From CAZRHR01 sp964599915 (GTDB lineage Bacteria; Bacteroidota; Bacteroidia; CAIKAF01), in the NCBI GenBank assembly GCA_964599915.1, contig CAZRHR010000006.1, positions 1-64,000 of the forward strand: a DNA stretch of 64,000 bases. The letters run 5' to 3'. Positions within the stretch are counted from its first letter, which is position 1. Each line of letters starts with the position of its first letter. The position numbers and the translations under genes are program-made. This document shows, in pieces, positions 52,619-62,100 of the stretch. The notes under the pieces were generated by a model, which saw nothing but the letters and a program-made list of their open reading frames with translations, was not told the DNA's origin and made no database searches.

Positions 52619-53377
52619 ATGTCATCCAAGTTAAAAAACAGTACCGTATTTTTTGGATTGGTTGTATCGACTTCGATATGGAGTCAAGGCGTTTTAATCG
52701 CGCCTGTTTCCGGGAATCCAGATCCAAGTGCCATGCTAGAAGTGCAATCTAACCAGTCCGGCCTTTTAATTCCAAGGGTTCAGTTGCAGCAAGTGAATGA
52801 TGGCCTAACCATTGTAAGTCCAGCGCATGGACTCATGGTGTATCATTTAGGACAAGGCAGTTTAGCGGCAGGACTTTACATAAACCAAGGCAGTCCTTCG
52901 GCTCCGGAGTGGCGCAGATTGGTGGCGACACCAGTGAACGGGCCGGTAAATATGAACAATCAGCCGCTCACTCAAGTTCCCGCCCCGGTATCTGGAGGCG
53001 ATGCAGTAAATAAAACCTATGTGGATCAATTGGTTGCTTCGAGCACCAGTGCCCTATCCTCTGCACCCATCATGCTTTCGGCCGAATCGCCAAGTGGAGG
53101 AACGTTAGGGTCTGCTATTGCCTATTGTCGCAACTTGAATGAAGGAGGATTTACCAATTGGCGCTTACCGACTTTACCAGAACTTATCACATTGGCATCG
53201 ACAGGCGGTACCGTGATAGCGACACCAAGTTCAGGCAACTTTTTATGGACTGCAACCATCAATGGTGCCAATTTCGGAGGAGGTCAACATGCCTTGGCCA
53301 CCTTTAGGTTATCCGATGGGACAGTAGAAGTGACGTATGGGAATGCGAGCCATCCAAGGACACGCTGTGTACGATAA
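52619..53377 (+). CDS. Secreted DUF1566-like protein, paralogue of the preceding gene
   Basis: The 252-residue protein has a signal peptide ending SIWSQG and the same three parts as its neighbour: SAMLEVQSNQSGLLIPR, the stalk-like DAVNKTYVDQLVASS and the DUF1566-like AIAYCRNLNEGGFTNWRLPT, ending RTRCVR. The two differ in the distal domain (LWTATINGANFGGG). Tandem duplication with divergence suggests different ligands. Function is unknown. Confidence 0.75.
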   Translation: MSSKLKNSTVFFGLVVSTSIWSQGVLIAPVSGNPDPSAMLEVQSNQSGLLIPRVQLQQVNDGLTIVSPAHGLMVYHLGQGSLAAGLYINQGSPSAPEWRRLVATPVNGPVNMNNQPLTQVPAPVSGGDAVNKTYVDQLVASSTSALSSAPIMLSAESPSGGTLGSAIAYCRNLNEGGFTNWRLPTLPELITLASTGGTVIATPSSGNFLWTATINGANFGGGQHALATFRLSDGTVEVTYGNASHPRTRCVR

Positions 53378-53389
53378 AAAGCGAAAGAG

Positions 53390-53881
53390 TTGAAGACAAT
53401 TTGGGTTATTCGTCATGCAAAGTCTTCATGGGATCAGCCCATGCTTACAGACCATGCGAGGCCATTGAATGATCGAGGGAAAAGAGATGCCATAGCGCTG
53501 GGTAAATTTTTGTCGAGTCAAGACATGCTACCCGACTTATGGCTTATCAGTGACAGTAAGCGAACCCGAAAAACTTTTGAGCGCATTCAATCTTCGTTTC
53601 CGGTCGCCTTACATTTTCAGTTTGAAAACCATTTGTATCATGCTTCTTCGGCGCATTTAATTCGGAGGATACTTTCCTTGCCTGAAGCAGTTTCACATGT
53701 TGCGATTATTGGTCATAATCCAGGATTAACGGATGTATGCTGTCATTTTGGTTTTCCGGCAGGTCATTTACCCACATCCGGATTTGTATGTTATCAATTG
53801 TTGGATTGGACAAAGGCAGAAACGGGAGAAGCAGCCTTGGTAGGTGGTTGGTTTCCTAAGATTGGGAGTTGGGGATATTGA
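53390..53881 (+). CDS. SixA-type histidine phosphatase
   Basis: The 163-residue protein starts at a TTG. It has the phosphatase motif WVIRHAKSSW (His9 as the nucleophile), ARPLNDRGKRDA, SDSKRTRKTFE and IIGHNPGLTD with the second catalytic His. SixA dephosphorylates His-containing phosphotransfer domains in E. coli, but in this group the substrate is unproven. It follows the DUF1566-like pair by 12 bases. Confidence 0.85.
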   Translation: MKTIWVIRHAKSSWDQPMLTDHARPLNDRGKRDAIALGKFLSSQDMLPDLWLISDSKRTRKTFERIQSSFPVALHFQFENHLYHASSAHLIRRILSLPEAVSHVAIIGHNPGLTDVCCHFGFPAGHLPTSGFVCYQLLDWTKAETGEAALVGGWFPKIGSWGY

Positions 53882-53910
53882 GGTGGTAAAGTCTCCTCGA
53901 CTTCGAGAGT

Positions 53911-53937
53911 GGGGTGGGCGTAAGCTCGAATTTCGTT
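53911..53937. repeat. Degenerate copy of the left-edge repeat
   Basis: GGGGTGGGCGTAAGCTCGAATTTCGTT resembles bases 397-424 near the left edge of the window. Each copy lies in an otherwise empty intergenic stretch. The similarity was judged by eye. Confidence 0.35.
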
Positions 53938-54165
53938 ACGGTTTGACCTTGTTAGGGTTTGAGACTTCATTTTTGGGATTCGAGTATTCGATTCATCGCT
54001 GGCGGATGGTTATTAAGATATCTTAAATGAGTCATATCTATCCGAAAAAATTAGGATATACTATAAATTACAATATATCAAACAGCTAAATACGAGGGAA
54101 TAAATCTGGATTCTATATTAAAGACATTTTTCAAAGAAACATCTTACCAGATTTTAAAATCAGAA

Positions 54166-54984
54166 TCAAGCCAAAATTAAAAGTCCAACAGCCATCCAAC
54201 CTTTTAAAAAGCGTGAGGCCCAAGTCCAATGCCCTCCAACCACTGTAATTAAAAAACCCCCGATTGGCGCAATGAAGAAAATGAGTTGCGTAAGCGACCA
54301 TGTGGGTAAAAACAACATCATCAAAAAGCATCCTATTACAATTGATCCAAGAAGCATAACTTGGCAATGCCTTGGCTTTAGAAAACGAGTGATATTTCCT
54401 CTTTTATGCACTAAATCTCCGGTGGCATCCTGAAGATCCTTGACCACTTCACGCCAAAAATTAGCTATCCACACTAGCCAAAATATGGGTATGGAGAAAC
54501 TTTCTCCTTGGACCATCCATCCCAAACTTAACACTCCAAGGGCGGTCAAAAGTGAGGCAGATACATTTTTCCATAACCACTTGTGCTGCCACCATTTTGA
54601 ATAGGCCCATAATCCCGGTATGAGAGAAAGCCATACATACCAACCCCATAGCTGAGAACCTAATAAATGACCATAAGCACCTAAACCTAATAAAAAAGCA
54701 ATGAACATGCCGCCTCCTAGTATCCATGGCACCCATTGCCCCCTGCTCCAGCGCTGAAAAGGATTGGTTCCTGGCCTGTTTAATTGGTCAGCCGCTACAT
54801 CTAACCAATCATTCCAAGCATTGGCTACAAACAACATTAAAGAATAAGATAGCCCCACCAACCAAGTCGCTCTGGAAAAGGGATACCCACTGAATACCAC
54901 AACACAAATCCAAAGTAAAATTTGGTTGGGCAAACGCATGAAATGCAACCAGGCCTTTAACCGAGGATGGCGTAAAAAGCGCAT
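54166..54984 (-). CDS. UbiA-family prenyltransferase
   Basis: The 272-residue membrane protein has about seven to nine helices. The first aspartate-rich motif is NDWLDVAAD (58-66) and the second is DLQDATGD after NFWREVVK. These bind the prenyl diphosphate through Mg. Such enzymes attach isoprenoid chains to aromatic or glycerol acceptors in quinone, pigment, haem or lipid synthesis. The acceptor is unknown. It starts 3 bases after a FabH-like gene, suggesting a joint pathway. Confidence 0.85.
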   Translation of the reverse strand: MRFLRHPRLKAWLHFMRLPNQILLWICVVVFSGYPFSRATWLVGLSYSLMLFVANAWNDWLDVAADQLNRPGTNPFQRWSRGQWVPWILGGGMFIAFLLGLGAYGHLLGSQLWGWYVWLSLIPGLWAYSKWWQHKWLWKNVSASLLTALGVLSLGWMVQGESFSIPIFWLVWIANFWREVVKDLQDATGDLVHKRGNITRFLKPRHCQVMLLGSIVIGCFLMMLFLPTWSLTQLIFFIAPIGGFLITVVGGHWTWASRFLKGWMAVGLLILA

Positions 54985-54987
54985 ATC

Positions 54988-55932
54988 TTAAGCCTCAATC
55001 AAACAGGCCCCATAACTATATCCTCCACCAAAAACCGCCATAAGCACCAGCTCACCTTGGCCAAATTGATGTTGATGCGCCGCATAGGCAATGCCCGAAC
55101 CTGCACAACCTGTATTTCCATACTTCTGAATATTAGAAATACATTTTTCCATAGGAATCTGAAGCTGTTCTGCCACATTTTTGGTGATGCGCAGGTTGGC
55201 CTGGTGGGGTATAAACCAGGACACATCTTCCAAGGACAAATGATATTTTTCCAAGACTTTTTTAGAAACCATACTCATGTAAGTGCAAGCATGTAAAAAT
55301 ACATCTCGACCATTCGGCATAAAAAGCCCCCCATTGCCAGGACGCAGTAACACACCTTCTGAGGCTTTTCCAGCCGTAGCAGCCCCTGCAGTATATACAT
55401 ATTTAATGGAGGGATCGGTTGCCATGATTCTATCCTTTGTTAAAGCGAAAGCAACCGCTCCATCTCCCCATAGATGTCCGGACACTTGATCCATATCATC
55501 ACTATAACAAGTATTGTGATCTGCTGCTACAACCAAGGCATTGGTAGCCTTTCCCATGGCAAAGTAGCCTTCGACCACCTCAAAGGCATTGAGTAAAGAT
55601 GAACAAGCTGTATCTACGGTTAAGACTGGGATATCTTCCACACCAATCTCTCTTTGTAAAGCGTGCGCCATGGTAAAAATGGTATCATATGGCGTGTAGG
55701 TAGCGCATACAATTAAATCAAATTCGGCCGGATCAAAGGCCAATTTTGACTTAAGTTGATGATAAGCAGCCAAACCCATGGTTTGTGTATTCTCCTTTTC
55801 ACCGGCACGCCTTCGCGCCAAAATCCCTGTTCTCTCCACAATCCAATCTGAAGACAGGCCATTTTTCTTTTCAAAATAAAAGTTGTCTATTTCCCTTTCA
55901 GGTACAAAATAAGCTGAGGCGTGTATATACAT
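54988..55932 (-). CDS. 3-oxoacyl-ACP synthase III-family (FabH-like) protein
   Basis: The start at 55932 (MYIHASAYFVPE) gives 314 residues. The catalytic triad of the thiolase fold is present: Cys110 in VDTACSSLL, His in FIPHQANLR and Asn in KYGNTGCAGSG. No other fatty acid genes are near, so this may not be the housekeeping FabH. Homologues are used in dialkylresorcinol and other pigment pathways. It pairs with the downstream UbiA gene. Confidence 0.85.
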   Translation of the reverse strand: MYIHASAYFVPEREIDNFYFEKKNGLSSDWIVERTGILARRRAGEKENTQTMGLAAYHQLKSKLAFDPAEFDLIVCATYTPYDTIFTMAHALQREIGVEDIPVLTVDTACSSLLNAFEVVEGYFAMGKATNALVVAADHNTCYSDDMDQVSGHLWGDGAVAFALTKDRIMATDPSIKYVYTAGAATAGKASEGVLLRPGNGGLFMPNGRDVFLHACTYMSMVSKKVLEKYHLSLEDVSWFIPHQANLRITKNVAEQLQIPMEKCISNIQKYGNTGCAGSGIAYAAHQHQFGQGELVLMAVFGGGYSYGACLIEA

Positions 55933-56165
55933 GGGCATGAGCTGGCTAGTTGCCTCAAAAATCAAGCCATTGTTTTGTTAATGAGTATTAAAATGATGGC
56001 AGGATACATGTATGATAACCAGAAAATGATGGATGGCTTATTGAATTTCAAAGATTACTAAAGCGCAATGCACTTGATACTTTATGCCATAAAAAAACCC
56101 CTCCAAATGGAGGGGCTCTGCATATCGCCCGGCAAGAACCCAAAAAGCGCCGGGCAGAAAAAAAA
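55933..56165. other. Intergenic region with terminator
   Basis: This gap holds the fabH-like promoter region (a weak GATTTTTG at the right of its start) and the terminator of the giant gene at 56091-56115. A second hairpin, GCCCGGC / GCCGGGC (56127-56155), lies directly after the giant gene's stop. Confidence 0.5.
56091..56115 (-). terminator. Terminator of the giant secreted protein gene
   Basis: CCCCTCC (56098-56104) pairs with GGAGGGG (56109-56115). A seven-T tract follows on the minus strand. Confidence 0.85.
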
Positions 56166-59100
56166 CTAATGAACCACCAATCGCATTGCCGGCCATCGTT
56201 CGCCAGCATGCATAAGCTGAACATGATAAACGCCAGAGGGTAGGTCCTGCACTTTAATTTCAAGGGTTTGACTGCCCGCAGACCATTGGACCGGTTGTGA
56301 CAACCATACCCTACCCTGCATGTCTAACAACTTAACTTCTCCTTTTCCTTCTACAGGTATACCTGTACATTCTATAAATACCACCTCCGTAGTTGGATTT
56401 GGATATACCCGAACTTGTTTAGATTGGTTGCCATCGCAACTTACCGCAATGGGGGCAAAATAGGTGGTCGTACCATCAAAATCCTCTTGTGAAAGTCGAT
56501 AATAAAGAACTCCTTCAGGGCGATTTTGATCCAAATATGCGTAGAAGAGCGGGGTCGCACTATTCCCGGCACCTTCAACGGTGGAAATAGGATCCCAATG
56601 AAGCAAGTCCATTGATTTTTCGATATGGAAAAACGCATTGTTGATTTCAGCCTCGGTTTCCCAGTTCAAGAGCACTTGCCCATCCTTACACTGTGCGGTA
56701 AATGCAGTCAAAGTAATGGGTAAAGGACTGGTAGGGCTATCACCAATGGCAAAAGGTGAAAAAGTTCCTTGGTATTGGGGCACGGTGAAGAACTTATCTT
56801 GGGTACCTATTAAGGAAGGCGCTCCCATGGCTGTGGGTATTTCCCAGACATTTCCATCATGGTGATTCAATACATAATCCGACATGCCGGCGGATTCTTG
56901 TGAAGCATTCCATTGAAATTTGAAATCGACCCCTTGACCAGCGGCTGCGGTTCCATTGGTTTTAGAAATGTCCCAAGTAACCCGGACGTGCGGTGTTTGG
57001 ATTTGAGTTCCAGAACTTCCATTCACGTATACGGCATCCAGCACAAGCACAGAAAGCGTATCTGCGGTGCCGGTGCGGTTGGTTATGGTAACAGGATTGT
57101 AAGACGCTCTTCCCACGGGGAAAATAAAGGCTTCTCCGTCATTGAGGTTCCTAACCAATTTTCCGGTACCATTGGTTTGCACATAATTGGCTGCATTGGT
57201 CCCAAGTAGCGTATCGGTAAGGGTAAGGTTAAAGTTTCCTAGTTCTACTTTTTTCCCTGAACCTTGGAAATCCATCCGATAGACGGTTCGATTTTGGTCT
57301 AAAATGGGATGGTGGCCGTTGCCATTGGGTTGCACCCAAATGAGGTCTGTGGGACCGGGGATTTGTGCAGGCGACCAATTGGACATGTTGTCCCAGGCTT
57401 TAGGTTGGACACCATTTCCACCCACCCACCAAATGGCCAGTGGATATTCGAAGGCACCTCTAGCATAGCTTGTGCGCGTAGTCGTCTGATAATCATCCGT
57501 AACCGCTGGCAATATGGCTCCTCGCATGGAGGGATCCTGGTTTTGTGGGAAATAGTCCGTGGCAAGACTTCCACCGGGTTGGGGGAAGGTTGGATCGAGG
57601 GCGATGCTATTTTGGTCTTGTAGTGTTACGGACTGCCAATCGGCCAAACTCTGCCGGTTGTTGGAAGTTGAATACAAGCCCGTTACACCGCCTATGCCTA
57701 CGCGGTAAACGTTGTTATCTATGGTAATATTTGAATTACCGGCCAAACGAATTCCATAATGGGTGCCCGAACCACCGGTCCGTTCATTGATTAATATATT
57801 GTTCCTGTAATCCTGCGTAGCTGTCACGGCATTGCTCCACAATGCATAACTGGCCGCTCCACCAGCGCTAGCTGTTCCGCCAATATATACGGTATTATGG
57901 TAAAAGTTGGATGTTCCCGCACTGCCATTATCGAACAACCCGTGCAAAATAGCCGTTTCTGCACCTCCAAGTGAAACGATATTATTGGTAATGGTTGCCA
58001 CACCGTTCGGTACTTGGCGAATGCCATAGATATTTGCTGCTATTGAACCCGTGTTGTTAGGAACAGTCAAACCATGTACAAAATTCCTATATACTCCATT
58101 GTCGGCACCGGTATTACCTGTAAAATATATACCATATATATGACCAGTGAAATTGGTAAACGTATTTTGTAGATTGAACACAGTATTGTTACGGACTGTT
58201 TTTAAGGTTGATCCCGTGAGCCATATTCCCGCTATTGAAGGTAAATTTATGTCACGATTATTGGCATTGGCTATGCTTAGGTTTTGAATGGTATTATTCT
58301 CAATAACATTTGTTCCGGAGGTAGATGCTATACCATGTACTAAACCGGTAGTCGTTGTAGTCGTATTCGTAGTCGCATTGGTCAAATGCCCGATGGTATT
58401 ATGACTTATGGTAACGAGGCCTGTCCCTAAATTTTGGATTCCATACAACACCTGTGCCGCATTTATGCTCGTTGAGCTGGCATGTAAACTATTCACCACA
58501 GAACTACTCCCTATCATATTTCCACGAATGTTCATTATGCCGGTCGTGGCCGTTTTATAAATGCCATAAAGGTTAGCTGCCAGCGATACAGATGAGGCTG
58601 AAGTGGTAATGTTTGAAATGGTATTTGAATCTACATCCACATTACCCGTAGAATTTACATGAATTCCCCAGAAGGCAGCACCTGTAATCGGGGTATTTAG
58701 ATCAATGTGGCTAAGGACATTGTGTCTTACGCGACTTTGGCTAGAACCGGAAAGATTGATGCCATAAAGATTTGAAGTGGTTGTGGCTGTAGTTTGGTTC
58801 ATGCTTATTGCGGCTCCATTGCCACCGATATGATTCCCATACTGTAACCCAATATCCACCAAACCTGAAGTAACATCTATTCCAAACCAACTGTTGCCCG
58901 TGCTATTGGTCCAACTGATATTCCCGATGACATTACTGTCCACCTGGGTGGGTGTAGTCGCACCGGCTTGAATTCTAATACCATAGAAAGGATTGGAACT
59001 ACTATTGGTTTTAGTAAAAGCCGTACCCGTTGCAAAGGCGGAAGCCCCCCCGATATGATTTCCACGTACAATGGTACCATTTACGCCGGTATTATTAATG

Positions 59101-62100
59101 CGAATAGCCGACTGAGCCACGGCAGCGGTGGGTGAAAACGTAGTCGTTTCATAGAAGCTGTTGCGAACGATCTGCCAATCGCCGTTATTGGCTTCCAATA
59201 AAACACCATGAGCCGCAAGAGACAGGTTAAAATGATCGAACACCTCGTTTTCCATAACTTGGTTGTTGGCATTCGCCTTTGGGGCGGCAGACCCGGAAGA
59301 ATAAAAAGCATTGATTGGTCTATTCCCTAGGGCATTAGTAACAAGATTATGACGAATCACATTGTCATTGTTCCCGTTTCCTGCGGTAGAAGTTGAGAAA
59401 AATACAATACCGGATGCTTCAGAAGTAGAGCTACCTTCTAATCGAACGAACTGAACCGTATCCATGCTTGCGCCATTGATCAAACGCAAGGTGGATGTTC
59501 CTGCTATGTTTCCAGTGCTGTTGTTTCTTAAGGTTAAACCATAAGCGGCGCCAGAAGAGACTCCTCCGACCCGGCCATCAAAAACCACGTTTGTGGCTCC
59601 ATTTAAATCTACCAATGGTGCGGCGAGGTTTCCACTCACTACTAAACTGGCGGCACTTGGGTACACTTTCACCCTAGAATAATTGGCCCCTCCTACCCCA
59701 CTTGCAGAAAGCAAAGCAGATTGTACCAATGGATGACTCACGTGTACAATGGTTTGTACATCTCCCTTGTGGGTTCCATCATTGATACGGGCAAAAGCGG
59801 TGGTCAAATCTGAATAAAGGGCTTGGGTTGTTCCCGAAGAAGCCAACACTTCTACCGGACTGAGGGTAATCACATCGAAAGCACCCATGTTTCGGTAGGT
59901 TCTTGCAGCGCCAGTGAAATCATCGGAGACCGACAAACCGGTAAATCCAACCATAGTATTGGCCGAAGGAATGTAATCATTAGCTTGGACACCTCCAGCT
60001 TGGGCAAATTGTGGATCTAAAGAGACGCTACTTTGGTCCTGAAGGGTCGCCGCTTGCCAATCTTGGAGTGCAATTCTATTGATACCAAGCCAACCCAATA
60101 CGCCACCCAATCCAACCTTATATAGGTTGTGATTGATGTTAAGCGATGTATTTCCTGCCAATCGAATAGCGTAATGGGTTCCAGTTCCACCGGTACGTTC
60201 ATTCACCAAAATATTGTTCCGGTAATCTTGACTGGCGGTGGCGGCATTGCTCCATAATCCATAACTGGCAGCGGCTCCATTGGTCGCAGTTCCACCAAGG
60301 TATATGGTATTGTGATAATAATTGGTCGTACCTGCAGTTCCATTGTCATATAAACCATGGATAAGTGCTGTTTGAGAACCCTGTAGGGCGATAATGTTAT
60401 TAGCTATCGTGGCTGCCCCATTTGACACTTGACGGATGCCATAGATATTGGCAGCTGTGGCACTTAGGTTATTTGGGGCAGACAAGGAATGAATAAAGTT
60501 TCTGAACACGCCATTATTAGCGCCTGTGTTACCGGTAAAATAAATTCCATAGATATGGCCAGTAAAGTTGGTGAAGGTATTTTCTAAATTAGAAATGGTA
60601 TTTCCAAGCACAGTTTTAACCGAACCTCCTGTAAGCATAATTCCAGCTAATGAGGCCGTATTGGTCGCTGAATTATTCGCATTGGAGATGGTCAGATGAC
60701 GGATTACATTGTTTTCTATGATATTGGTGCCTGCGGAAGATACAATACCATGCAGGACACCAAATGTGGCGGCACTTGTATTGGTGGTGGCGTTCGTTAC
60801 ATTTCCTATGGTATTACCGCTAATGGTCACCGTACCTAATCCCAGATTTTGAACACCATAAACCAATTGGGCATTCGAAGTACTTGCAGAACTCGCATGC
60901 AGGCTATTGGCCGTGGTCGTGCTGCCAATCATGTTTCCCCTAATATTCAAGGTTCCAGCCGTTGCATTTTTATATATGCCATAAAGGTTTGCAGCTAGGG
61001 TTGCATTCGCTCCAGAAGTGGTGATATTCGAAATCGTATTCGAATCTATATCTACGGCACCTGTGGCAACGGTTTGAATCCCCCAGAAATTGGATCCGTT
61101 GATTGGAGTATTCAAGGTGAAATGGCTTAGACTATTATGTCTAACCCTAATATTGCCTGACCCAGCTAAATTTATACCATATACATTAGATACAGTACTT
61201 GCCGTGGTTTGATCTATCGCTATCGCTGCTCCACTTCCTCCAATTTGGTTTCCTATTTGCACCCCAATATCTACCAAACCGGCAGCCACATCAAATCCAA
61301 ACCAATTGTTTCCAGTGCTATTCGTCCAACTTATATTTCCAACGACATTACTATCTACCTGTGTAGCGGATGTTGTTCCTGCAATAATTCGTATGGCATA
61401 GAAAGGATTGCTGTTGCTGTTGGTTTTGGTAAGGGCGGTTCCTCCCGCTTGCGGTTGGGTGCCACCAATAAAGTTACCGCGAATTACAGTACCGTTCACG
61501 CCTGTGCTATTTACCCAAATCGTGGAATACACATGGGCTCCATTGGGAGCTAAACTTCCCGTTTCATAAAAACTATTGCCCTCGATACGCCAATCGGCAT
61601 TATTGGCTTCCAACAATACGCCCTGTGAAGCTGAGATGGGACGGAAAAAGTCAAATATGGCGTTGTCCCGAAGTATATTTCCTGTATTGGATTTAGCCAA
61701 CGTTCCAGATGAATAAATGGTGTTGACGGGTCGATTGGAGGAAGCATTGGTCATGCGGTTCCCTAACAACACGTTGTTGTTATTACCGGCCACTGCCGTG
61801 GAAGTTGAGAAGAACACGGTTCCGCTTGTTGCAAGTGTAGTACTACCTTCCAATTGCACAAATTGAACGGTATCCGTACTAGCACCATTGATAAACCGGA
61901 GGGTTGAAGTACCGGCCGTGGCTGAAACACTTGTGTTACTTAACGTTAATGCATGGGATGCGCCTGAGGCATTTCCCCCCACTCGACCATCAATGGTCAC
62001 ATTCGAAGCGCCATTTAAATCGATTAAAGGCGCAGCAAGGTTTCCGCTCACCACCAAGGAGGTGTTGGATGGATAGATTCTTATGCTTGAATAGTTTGCC

